48,684 nt of DNA from Nemertoderma westbladi (Eukaryota; Xenacoelomorpha; Nemertodermatida; Nemertodermatidae): NCBI GenBank assembly GCA_032718475.1, contig JAUCBJ010004280.1, positions 1 through 48,684 of the forward strand, read 5' to 3'. Of the stretch, positions 21,300 to 32,450 are shown piece by piece. The position numbers and the translations under genes were made by a program. Every line of letters starts with the position of its first letter. The first letter of the stretch is position 1. The notes under the pieces are model-generated. The model searched no databases, was not told the origin of the DNA, and worked only from the letters and a program-made list of their open reading frames with translations.

Positions 21300-22140
21300 A
21301 GAATGCGCCACTAATTGAATGCCACCCCAAATTAGATGATTTAACACCAAAATAAATCATTTTGCACTAAATATATTTTTTTGAGCACCAATTCACATTC
21401 CCCAATTTTGAATATCCCTCTTACCAAAAACAATTACTCATCCCCCAAAAACAATTATCATCCTCCAAAAACAATTATTTATCCCCCGAAAACAATTATT
21501 CTATCCCCAAAACAATTATTGATTCCCCAAAAACAATTATTCATCCCCCAAAAATAATTACTTGTCAACCTAAAAAAATTATTATAGCGCCAAATATTTT
21601 AAATTAACTACGCTTTGGCCAGTTGCCATGCTTCAGTTACAATATTCGTACCGATTTGTTTTGGGGGATAATGTATATATTTTGGGCGAAAATGTATTTG
21701 TTTTGGGGGAAAATTAATATATTTTGGGGGAAAATGTATTTGTTTTGGGGGAAAATGTATTTATTTTGGGCGAAAGTGGATTTATTTTGGGCGAAAATGT
21801 ATTTGTTTTGGGCGAAAATGTATTTGTTTTGGGGGAAAATGTATTTGTTTTGGGGGGAAATGTATTTGTTTTGGGGGGAAATGTATTTGTTTTGGGGGAA
21901 AATGTATTTGTTTTGGAAAAAATGTATTTGTTTTGGGAAAATTTGTAATTATTTTGGGGGTTTTGTCATTTATTTTGGTTTGAATAATTGATTTTGGTGT
22001 TGAATAATTGTTTTTGGTGTTGAAAAATTTATTTTGGTGTTTGAATAATTTTTTTGGGGTCACATTATTTAATTTGGTGTAAAATAATTTTTTTTGGTGA
22101 AATTTTCATCAATTTTGGGATGACTTTAATTGGTTGGTAG
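21300..22140. repeat. Long imperfect fold-back with internal 20-21-bp repeats
   Basis: The left arm (about 21420-21560) repeats CCCCAAAAACAATTATTCAT. The centre (about 21655-21935) repeats GTATTTGTTTTGGGGGAAAAT. The right arm (about 21980-22060) repeats GAATAATTGTTTTTGGTGTT, the reverse complement of the left arm motif. Outer segments also pair: AACACCAAAATAAAT (left) with ATTTATTTTGGTGTT (right). This is a large imperfect inverted repeat with tandem structure inside it, like a foldback transposon or an inverted duplication. Open frames on both strands here are low-complexity artefacts. Confidence 0.7.
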
Positions 22141-22445
22141 CCTCAAGAATGTAACACCAACTCCGAAAAAAACATAAAAATGTAGATCGTGAACTCAATT
22201 TTCGAGGTGCTATAAATTTTGGTAACGTTGACGTGTTTATATTGAGTCACCACTATTTTAAATACTTCCAAGGTACTCAACCATGAAATAAATCACATTT
22301 GATAAAAATTGACTGTTTGTTCCACGCCGAGCCTAAACTACTTTTGTAGTCGTTAGACTACAAACTACGTTTGTAGGCCGCGGAAAATGTAGACTTTGGG
22401 AAAACGCACAGAAACATCGCCAAAAGATCTACAAAATTTATAACC
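22141..22445. other. Intron 6, unique stretch with a small hairpin
   Basis: No gene is present. Near 22336-22378, CTACTTTTGTAGTCGTTAGA and CTACAAACTACGTTTGTAGG contain CTAC/GTAG pairs that could form short stems. Confidence 0.45.
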
Positions 22446-25400
22446 AAACTCTAAAATTCAGTTCTATTTCGGAATACGTTTTATTCAAATTCTAAAATTC
22501 AGTTCTATTTCGGAATACGTTTTATTCAAAGTCTAAAATTCAGTTCTATTTCGGAATACGTTTTATTCAAATTCTAAAATTCAGTTCTATTTCGGAATAC
22601 GTTTTATTCAAAGTCTAAAATTCAGTTCTATTTCGGAATACGTTTTATTCAAAGTCTAAAATTCAGTTCTATTTCGGAATACGTTTTATCCAAAGTCTAA
22701 AATTCAGTTCTATTTCGGAATACGTTTTATTCAAAGTCTAAAATTCAGTTCTATTTCGGAATAGGTTTTATTCAAAGTCTAAAATTCAGTTCTATTTCGG
22801 AATACGTTTTATCCAAAGTCTAAAATTCAGTTCTATTTCGGAATACGTTTTATCCAAAGTCTAAAATTCAGTTCTAGTTCGGAATACGTTTTATTCAAAG
22901 TCTAAAATTCAGTTCTATTTCGGAATACGTTTTATTAAAAGTCTAAAATTCAGTTCTATTTCGGAATACGTTTTATTCAAAGTCTAAAATTCAGTTCTAG
23001 TTCGGAATACGTTTTATTCATTCAAAGTCTAAAATTCAGTTCTATTTCGGAATACGTTTTATTCAAAGTCTAAAATTCAGTTCTATTTCGGAATACGTTT
23101 TATTCAAAGTCTAAAATTAAGTTCTATTACGGAATACGTTTTATTCAAAGTCTAAAATTCAGTTCTAGTTCGGAATACGTTTTATTAAAAGTCTAAAATT
23201 CAGTTCTATTTCGGAATACGTTTTATTCAAAGTCTAAAATTCAGTTCTATTTCGGAATACGTTTTATTCAAAGTCTAAAATTCAGTTCTATTTCGGAATA
23301 CGTTTTATTCAAAGTCTAAAATTCAGTTCTATTTCGGAATACGTTTTATTCAAAGTCTAAAATTCAGTTCTATTTCGGAATAGGTTTTATTCAAAGTCTA
23401 AAATTCAGTTCTGTTTCGGAATACGTTTTATTCAAAGTCTAAAATTCAGTTCTATTTCGGAATACGTTTTATTCAAAGTCTAAAATTCAGTTCTATTTCG
23501 GAATAGGTTTTATTCAAAGTCTAAAATTCAGTTCTATTTCGGAATACGTTTTATTCAAAGTCTAAAATTCAGTTCTATTTCGGAATAGGTTTTATTCAAA
23601 GTCTAAAATTCAGTTCTATTTCGGAATACGTTTTATTCAAAGTCTAAAATTCAGTTCTATTTCGGAATACGTTTTATTCAAAGTCTAAAATTCAGTTCTA
23701 TTTCGGAATACGTTTTATTCAAAGTCTAAAATTCAGTTCTATTTCGGAATAGGTTTTATTCAAAGTCTAAAATTCAGTTCTGTTTCGGAATACGTTTTAT
23801 TCAAAGTCTAAAATTCAGTTCTATTTCGGAATACGTTTTATTCAAAGTCTAAAATTCAGTTCTATTTCGGAATAGGTTTTATTCAAAGTCTAAAATTCAG
23901 TTCTATTTCGGAATACGTTTTATTCAAAGTCTAAAATTCAGTTCTGTTTCGGAATACGTTTTATCCAAAGTCTAAAATTCAGTTCTATTTCGGAATACGT
24001 TTTATTCAAAGTCTAAAATTCAGTTCTATTTCGGAATAGGTTTTATTCAAAGTCTAAAATTCAGTTCTATTTCGGAATACGTTTTATCCAAAGTCTAAAA
24101 TTCAGTTCTATTTCGGAATACGTTTTATCCAAAGTCTAAAATTCAGTTCTAGTTCGGAATACGTTTTATTCAAAGTCTAAAATTCAGTTCTATTTCGGAA
24201 TACGTTTTATTAAAAGTCTAAAATTCAGTTCTATTTCGGAATACGTTTTATTCAAAGTCTAAAATTCAGTTCTAGTTCGGAATACGTTTTATTCATTCAA
24301 AGTCTAAAATTCAGTTCTATTTCGGAATACGTTTTATTCAAAGTCTAAAATTCAGTTCTATTTCGGAATACGTTTTATTCAAAGTCTAAAATTAAGTTCT
24401 ATTACGGAATACGTTTTATTCAAAGTCTAAAATTCAGTTCTAGTTCGGAATACGTTTTATTAAAAGTCTAAAATTCAGTTCTATTTCGGAATACGTTTTA
24501 TTCAAAGTCTAAAATTCAGTTCTATTTCGGAATACGTTTTATTCAAAGTCTAAAATTCAGTTCTATTTCGGAATACGTTTTATTCAAAGTCTAAAATTCA
24601 GTTCTATTTCGGAATACGTTTTATTCAAAGTCTAAAATTCAGTTCTATTTCGGAATAGGTTTTATTCAAAGTCTAAAATTCAGTTCTGTTTCGGAATACG
24701 TTTTATTCAAAGTCTAAAATTCAGTTCTATTTCGGAATATGTTTTATTCAAAGTCTAAAATTCAGTTCTATTTCGGAATAGGTTTTATTCAAAGTCTAAA
24801 ATTCAGTTCTATTTCGGAATACGTTTTATTCAAAGTCTAAAATTCAGTTCTATTTCGGAATAGGTTTTATTCAAAGTCTAAAATTCAGTTCTATTTCGGA
24901 ATACGTTTTATTCAAAGTCTAAAATTCAGTTCTATTTCGGAATACGTTTTATTCAAAGTCTAAAATTCAGTTCTATTTCGGAATACGTTTTATTCAAAGT
25001 CTAAAATTCAGTTCTATTTCGGAATAGGTTTTATTCAAAGTCTAAAATTCAGTTCTGTTTCGGAATACGTTTTATTCAAAGTCTAAAATTCAGTTCTATT
25101 TCGGAATACGTTTTATTCAAAGTCTAAAATTCAGTTCTATTTCGGAATAGGTTTTATTCAAAGTCTAAAATTCAGTTCTATTTCGGAATACGTTTTATTC
25201 AAAGTCTAAAATTCAGTTCTGTTTCGGAATACGTTTTATTCAAAGTCTAAAATTCAGTTCTATTTCGGAATACGTTTTATTCAAAGTCTAAAATTCAGTT
25301 CTATTTCGGAATACGTTTCATTCAAAGTCTAAAATTCAGTTCTATTTCGGAATAGGTTTTATTCAAAGTCTAAAATTCAGTTCTGTTTCGGAATACGTTT

Positions 25401-26350
25401 TATTCAAAGTCTAAAATTCAGTTCTATTTCGGAATACGTTTTATTCAAAGTCTAAAATTCAGTTCTATTTCGGAATACGTTTCATTCAAAGTCTAAAATT
25501 CAGTTCTATTTCGGAATACGTTTCATTCAAAGTCTAAAATTCAGTTCTATTTCGGAATAGGTTTTATTCAAAGTCTAAAATTCAGTTCTATTTCGGAATA
25601 CGTTTTATTCAAAGTCTAAAATTCAGTTCTGTTTCGGAATAGGTTTTATTCAAAGTCTAAAATTCAGTTCTATTTCGGAATAGGTTTTATTCAAAGTCTA
25701 AAATTCAGTTCTATTTCGGAATAGGTTTTATTCAAAGTCTAAAATTCAGTTCTGTTTCGGAATACGTTTTATTCAAAGTCTAAAATTCAGTTCTATTTCG
25801 GAATAGGTTTTATTCAAAGTCTAAAATTCAGTTCTATTTCGGAATAGGTTTTATTCAAAGTCTAAAATTCAGTTCTGTTTCGGAATACGTTTTATTCAAA
25901 GTCTAAAATTCAGTTCTATTTCGGAATACGTTTTATTCAAAGTCTAAAATTCAGTTCTATTTCGGAATACGTTTCATTCAAAGTCTAAAATTCAGTTCTA
26001 TTTCGGAATACGTTTTATCCAAAGTCTAAAATTCAGTTCTATTTCGGAATACGTTTTATCCAAAGTCTAAAATTCAGTTCTATTTCGGAATACGTTTTAT
26101 TCAAAGTCTAAAATTCAGTTCTATTTCGGAATACGTTTTATTCAAAGTCTAAAATTCAGTTCTATTTCGGAATACGTTTTATTCAAATTCTAAAATTCAG
26201 TTCTATTTCGGAATACTTTTTATTCAAATTCTAAAATTCAGTTCTATTTCGGAATACGTTTTATTCAAAGTCTAAAATTCAGTTCTATTTCGGAATACTT
26301 TTTATTCAAAGTCTAAAATTCAGTTCTATTTCGGAATACGTTTTATTCAA
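22446..26350. repeat. 41-bp minisatellite in intron 6, about 95 copies
   Basis: The unit is TCTAAAATTCAGTTCTATTT followed by CGGAATACGTTTTATTCAAAG. Common variants are TACG or TAGG before TTTTA, CTATTTCGG, CTGTTTCGG or CTAGTTCGG, and TATTCAAAG or TATCCAAAG. Rare marker variants (ATTCATTC insertion, ATTAAGTTCTATTACGG, TTATTAAAAG) occur twice in the same order about 1275 bases apart, which reveals a block duplication of 31 units. Confidence 0.97.
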
Positions 26351-29121
26351 TAATAATAATAATATTCCACGATTTAGGTCTTATTTACTTTTAAATCCAT
26401 TAAATGTAACGATTTTAAACAAACACATGTATAGGGATATGATATAGGTTGTTTCAAAAAAATTAAAACCCTTAAGACAAATTCGATTATTAAGTTTTAA
26501 AAATATAAAACAAATCTCCCTCTATAATAATAAACAACAATTCTAGCTCCTGGTTGGTTGTTTCCAATTTTATATCAACGTTTCCCGGGCTTACTCTATT
26601 TATAATAGTAAAATGTGTTATATAGGTTGTTTTAAAAAATATTTCTTTATCATGGAGTCTATGCAAAACTGGCATAGTTGGTTTTAAAACGATAAATATC
26701 TTAGTTATATGTGGGAGTATGGCCTTCTAAGTGAGTTAATCGGATTCAGAATACATTTTAACATAAACAAATGTAGCAATCTCCATTTCGGCAAAAATGG
26801 CATATACGTGGTTTCAAAATGAAAGGGACGATATAATGCTTTTGGATGTATTTCTTAGAAAACTATACTATAAACTTAGACGATGAAATACATACAGCGC
26901 GCTTTTTGTTTTAAGAATGTCGCATGTGAAAGGATTGTTTGTATTTTTTAAATCTAATGATAACTGGAACAAAACTGAACACGGACAACGCGGTGAATGA
27001 ATTAATGACGTTTATTATAAATTGTTAATTTTTCGTTCGAAAATACCCAAAAATCTGAAGAAAATGGAGTACTTTTTGCGGGAAACAAGCATCCCATAGG
27101 ATTGCATTTATTTTTTATGTTATAACTCTGAAACAAACGCAGTTTGGAATCTGAGAGTTTTTGACTTTTCTTGAAAATGTATTCTCTTCCTAATAGTGAA
27201 AAGTTTTAAAAAGTAGAAGTTCCTAAAAGTTTTTAAAAATATTTTTTCGAGAACTTTTCGAGTTATAGCACCATTTTTCACCCTACTTTTGGCACTATTT
27301 TGAGACGTTTTTTGAAAATTTCTTTTCATTAAATATGATTTGTAACATCTCTATTTTTGTGTTTTTAACGGTTTTTTTGGTGTTCGCAATTCGAAGGAAT
27401 ACATATAGAATGTGCTAGAAATTTCAAAATTGTTTTTTTCGGCGGGTGCCAATTTTTGGTGCTAGCATAAAAATTTTAATATATGTAAATATTGTAAATT
27501 GTTTTTTACGTAATAGGGGTTTTTTGGGGCCCTGTTTTTGATGGAATACATAATTCACATAAACAATACATAAACGTTTCAATGGAATAAATGAAAATCT
27601 AACGAGACATCTCAAACTTGTACTTTTTGGAAGTGGGAGCTATATTTGGTGCCATCACCAAATTTTGAAATCCATCAAATATATCAATTGTACGGGGCAC
27701 AATTTTGTAAAATAATCTGCTTTAAGATATTCCTACTGTATGTTATTACTTCACTCACGCTTTCTAACTATAATGTAGACAGAGAATTGCTGTAGTAACA
27801 CAACTGTGAAACATAACTTTGACATACGTTTTGTAGACTTTGAATCGATAGTATATCCAAACTCTACGTCAAAATGTAGAATTTGGAATTTATTATCACG
27901 TTCTACATGAAAATTTGTAGACTTTGGGTAAAATTTTAGTTTTTTCTCAATAACTTTCCACAACTTAAATCAATTTAAGTTTTATTAACAGATTCATTTT
28001 CAGCGCAAGAAAAGCTATCGAATGATATAAGATACTCGCCTATATTTGACCAAGTTTGAAATTTTTCATAAAAGATGCGCTTTTTGCCGCTTTAAAGTGA
28101 CAGTGACCAAAATAGTAAAGGAAAAAGCTGTACTTTAAGCACCATAACCAACACATGCAGCGTTTCAACGCCAACGCGAAAAGTATGTGGCTTAGATTTG
28201 TCGAATAATATTGTATATAAAGTGCGCTTTATTGAATATCTGGGTGTATTTCCTAGGGTTGTCACGGAATACCACTTATAATAATAATAAGTTCCATTTG
28301 TTGTATTTCTACATCTTTGTTATATTGAGGATAGAATATAGAATATTTAATTAAATCTTTCAGACATTTTAAAATTTCTGATCCGCATTTATGAGATATA
28401 GATAGAATTCTGAGTTCCTGTGCTCATGTGATGATCGGTAGGAGGTCAAAGATCGACTTACATTTAAATTACATCGACTTACATTTAAATTAATTTATTT
28501 AGAAATGTTATTCCGTGACATCCCTCGTCGTTTCCCTAAAATATTTTTCTAAATCAAATCTGAGTTAATGAAATATCGGTATAATTTCCGTATGAGTTTT
28601 CGTTTGCGAACAGTTCTAAAATATGATTCCGTGACATCCCTACTATTTTCTCTAAGCTCGAATGAGTTTAAATGCTATTCTTCAGGATTCATCATGGTGT
28701 TTTGTATGGCTGATTTAGTCTTGATCTATCGGTGCTTTAAGTCTCATAATATCACATCTGGAGTGAGGTAATATATTTTACTTTGTTGCAAATATAAACA
28801 TCCTCATTTCAAGTTTCAACATATTTTTTTTCCAAAATAGACTTTTGATGTTCATTATATTATTATTTAACCGAAGACAACGCGATCTGATCAGCTATAT
28901 CAGTTACTCACAACATCATGATTATATTCTAAGTTAATAGCGTTTGTTCTACTTGTTTAGAGAATATTGTACGCCGGTCATTTCACTGATATCACCAATC
29001 TCCATTGGATGCTAATATATTTCCTTTGTCGACTAATTCTTGGTTTACATAATTTGACAAAAATTACAATCTAATGAATTTTTATTTGTTGTTCCATAAT
29101 ATTTACATAATTTTGTTTCAG
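26351..29121. other. Intron 6, distal part
   Basis: AT-rich DNA with diverged internal repetition: a motif like ATAGGTTGTTTCAAAA or GGTTGTTTTAAAAAA recurs near 26445, 26621 and, weakly, 26798, and ATTCCGTGACATCCCT occurs at 28510 and 28627. Short open frames (27120-28771) have no recognisable content. It ends in the e7 acceptor TAATTTTGTTTCAG. Confidence 0.5.
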
Positions 29122-29288
29122 TATCGGCGGAATAGAGAAGAGCGACACTTGGGGTAATATTGGTTCGAATTATCTGAACAAATCAGATCGTGTGCCGTCA
29201 GAGGATATCTCTACATCGACCTCCGGGACCGGATCGGACGATTCGATCGATGGCGACATGCCGCAAGGGAATGTTACCGTAATGACGT
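29122..29288 (+). CDS. Receptor exon e7: beta-chain N-terminal linker
   Basis: The acceptor is ATTTTGTTTCAG and the donor is GACGT|GTAAGC. The exon begins with the last base of a codon shared with e6 and ends in phase 1. It reads SIGGIEKSDTWGNIGSNY, then a serine, threonine and aspartate-rich stretch, and ends DMPQGNVTVM. The GNVTV end recalls the G-N-V-T-V segment that starts the beta chain in vertebrate receptors, and NVT can be glycosylated. The codons are G+C-richer than the flanking intron, which supports a real exon. The linker is longer than in vertebrates. Confidence 0.85.
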
Positions 29289-29482
29289 GTAAGCATCGGC
29301 AGCTTAAATTACTCACTCGTCTTTGGTTGTTTTTTAGTTTGTTATCCAGGACTTCACTGAATCAGTGAATTTGAGCTAAAAACATATTTTTCATTTGGCT
29401 ATAATAGATAGGGATCGACCTAAAAAACAACATTTGGTAGAATATTATGTAGACACAGTATAATTTTCTTCTTGTTTATCAG

Positions 29483-29712
29483 ATCAAGAGATCCTTCTCA
29501 GTGGTGCCAACATTAGGAAGAGAGGCGAAGGAGTGGGAGTGAACGTTACCTCGGTAGACGGGAACACGACATCGCTCAACATCACCGCTCTCAAGCATTA
29601 TAGCGTATACAAGATTTACGTTTATTCCTGCAATATAGTGAACTGCAGTGTGGTGGCTGCGAGCAGGTTGGGGGAGACCTTACCCAATATCAGTTACGAT
29701 GATGTTAACAAT
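29483..29712 (+). CDS. Receptor exon e8: end of FnIII-2
   Basis: The acceptor is CTTGTTTATCAG and the donor is AACAAT|GTGAGT. It contains NVTSVDGNTTSLNITALKHY, SVYKIYVYSCN, NCSVVAASR and ends PNISYDDVNN. The order L-x-I-x-x-L-x-H-Y-x-x-Y-x-I, then a cysteine-bounded loop C-S-V-x-A, is that of the second half of the insert-split FnIII-2 domain of insulin receptors. It has an N-terminal basic patch, NIRKRGEG. Four potential N-glycosylation sites (NVT, NTT, NIT, NCS) are present. Phase 0 at the end matches e9. Confidence 0.93.
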
Positions 29713-31762
29713 GTGAGTTGTGGAGGAATTACTGGCTTTAAATACTATATTTCACTACGTAGTTATTATTATCCCTGGTATATATACTATATTTCACTAC
29801 GTAGTTATTATTATTCCTGGTATTTCGCTGGAATGTGTAGTATTATATATTTCACTACTGGGTTTGTATTATGTTTAACACCTATAAGATTTAATCATAA
29901 TTTATTTTACTGTGATAAAGTTCTCCTTTATTTTACAACCCACTTTATTGTCCAGTAAATTTTCGCTGGGAATTGAAATAAATGTATATTTGTTACCTAA
30001 GAAGTAGTTCGAGATGCTTTGTTTGTTCGGAATTGAGGTGCAAGAAATAATTGTATAACCGGAATGTGTATAGGAGCCCAACAAACACATCGTTTAACAC
30101 ATCGTTAACACCTCCCAACACATCGTTTAACCCTATTTGGCCCGGCGGGGGGGAGGGGGAGGGGGGGGGGGGGGGGGGGGGGTGGGGAGTACGAAATTTC
30201 GTGACTTTTCCTAAAATTTTATGGGCTATCCATCAGCGCAAACGCCAATAATCTCCAATATATTTTTCGTTCTAAAAAGTTTTTATGACTCACTAAAATT
30301 TATTTATTTGCGGTATATAGCGGTTTTTTTGGATGCTGATTACGATTATAAGGCACAAATAATACATTCAAGAAAATTTCAGGTAATTTTGAAAGTGTCC
30401 CCGGGGGCTCGAAAAAATCATATATAGTCAAATATGATAATGAAAAATCACCTCCAAATCAAACTGATTGTTTGACCTTAAAGGTTTTTTTGGGATGCTG
30501 ATCACGAATATGACACTGAAATATATCCTACCTTGTTGATTAGGACATATTTAGATATTTGTCAATGTGTGGCACAACAAATACAGGTGGGACAAATTTT
30601 ATAATAAAAAATCATTACCAGGGTCGTTCTCACAAAAAGTGGCCAAACTTTTATGTCAAAATGTCCATGCATTCGCACGGTTATATTTCCAAACGACACA
30701 GATTTAACCCCATGAACCTATATACCAATCGGAAGAGCGGAAATCTGCTCATATTTCAGCAAATTTTCAACAGATTCCATTCACAACCTAGAGAATGACA
30801 CCATTTCAAATATCGAAAATGCATGTTTTTTGAAATGTCACATTGAATTATTTTTAAATATTTGGCTTCTGAGCTAAAGCAATGAAAGCAAAGGTTCCAC
30901 ATACCATACATCAAAATAAAGCAAATTTAATGCTCTTTCACATACTATTGGTGGTTTTCAACCGAAGCTACTCACATTTTATATATTTACTATTTACTAA
31001 CAATTAATTACGCCGTCACTAGGATTTTGTCCACCATGTAACGCTCGTTTTTATGACATGGTTTTTTTATATTTATTCACAACATCTCCAAGTGAGATAT
31101 TTCTAAACGGCGATTTATTTAGCTATCAGCAGGTAAAAAAATTATAAGAATTCGTTCATTAGAACTCGAGCGTTGTGCGAAAACGTAAATCTACATAAAA
31201 TACCGTCATTAGGAATGTCCTCAATGTAACGCTACTTTGAATAGCGATAACTTTTGCTTTACTAATCATATCGACACCATTGAGGGCTCATATGAAAGAG
31301 CAATCGCAGATCTATCGAATCACATATTTGATTTTAATATAGTTTCAAAACAGACTATAGTCAACGCCATGCTAATGAAAAATGTCTTCAATGTCCATCA
31401 TGTAACGCATGTAACGCTGTCACAATCAATAGCGTTACACTTGAGACATGTCCATCATGTAACGTAGTTGGGCCTGAACATACCTAGCAGTACGAGTGGC
31501 GTTTCTTTTTACAAATTAGGCAGTCAGGGTCAAATTAACAATAGTCGATGGTTTCTGGTTTTCAGTATTTAGTATAAACTACTGTAGTAGTAATATTATC
31601 TGTTGTAGTCTGTATTACCTAGCTACCTAAAGGGTTTAGGAAAAGCTCATGAGTTTGTTTACCTTTCTTTATTTCGGTTCTAAAACAGTACTTCTTAAAG
31701 TCAACGTCATGCAATTACAATTGTCAAACGGAATTAAGCGTGTTGTGTCCGGTAAGAACTTC
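29713..31762. other. Intron 8, proximal part
   Basis: A segment of about 50 bases containing ATATTTCACTACGTAGTTAT is duplicated at 29746 and 29790. A G-run element lies at 30146-30250. The motif TTTTTTGGATGCTGATTACG recurs with changes at 30326, 30486 and 33023. Near 31015-31460 there are repeated GTCCATCATGTAACGC-like segments. No exon was recognised. Confidence 0.55.
30146..30250. repeat. Second copy of the dispersed G-run element
   Basis: A run of about 21 G (30162-30182) is followed by GTACGAAATTTCGTGACTTT and then TCCTAAAATTTTATGGGC. The bases after the run match the reverse complement of 955-1000, so this is a second, oppositely oriented copy of the element at 880-1110. Confidence 0.5.
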
Positions 31763-32450
31763 TCGATTGAATTTAGTGATGGTGTTACACGTGAAGGACT
31801 TAGAGATTAAGTTAGTGATGGCGTTACACGTGAAGGACTTAGAGATTAAGTTAGTGATGGCGTTACACGTGAAGGACTTAGAGATTAAGTTAGTGATGGC
31901 GTTACACGTGAAGGACATAGAGATTAAGTTAGTGATGGCGTTACACGTGAAGGACTTAGAGATTAAGTTAGTGATGGCATTACACGTGAAGGACTTAGTT
32001 ACACGTGAAGGACTTAGAGATTACGTTAGTGATGGGATGGCGTTACACGTGAAGGACTTAGAGATTAAGTTAGTGATGGCGTTACACGTGAAGGACTTAG
32101 TTACACGTGAAGGACTTAGAGATTACGTTAGTGATGGGATGGCGTTACACGTGAAGGACTTAGAGATTAAGTTAGTGATGGCGTTACACGTGAAGGACTT
32201 AGAGATTACGTTAGTGATGGGATGGCGTTACACGTGAAGGACTTAGAGATTAAGTTAGTGATGGGATGGCGTTACACGTGAAGGACTTAGAGATTGAGTT
32301 AGTGATGGCGTTACACGTGAAGGACTTAGAGATTGAGTTAGTGATGGCGTTACACGTGAAGGACTTAGAGATTACGTTAGTGATGGGATGGCGTTACACG
32401 TGAAGGACTTAGTTACACGTGAAGGACTTAGAGATTGCGTTAGTGATGGT
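31763..32450. repeat. 39-bp minisatellite in intron 8 with shortened and lengthened units
   Basis: The basic unit is TTACACGTGAAGGACTTAGA followed by GATTAAGTTAGTGATGGCG (39 bases, 13 codons). Some units have GTGATGGGATGGCG (extra bases), and some are cut to 18 bases (TTACACGTGAAGGACTTA). GATTAAG, GATTACG and GATTGAG variants occur in runs. The long open frame across it arises because the basic unit is divisible by three. Confidence 0.96.

Noticed and set aside
21623-22063. Low-complexity proteins (FWGKMYL and PKQIHF repeats)
   Set aside because: Both strands are open through a short tandem repeat in a fold-back; no gene is supported.
31740-32237. 165-residue repeat protein (LEIKLVMALHVKD)
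   Set aside because: Open only because the 39-bp unit is divisible by three; it lies in intron 8.
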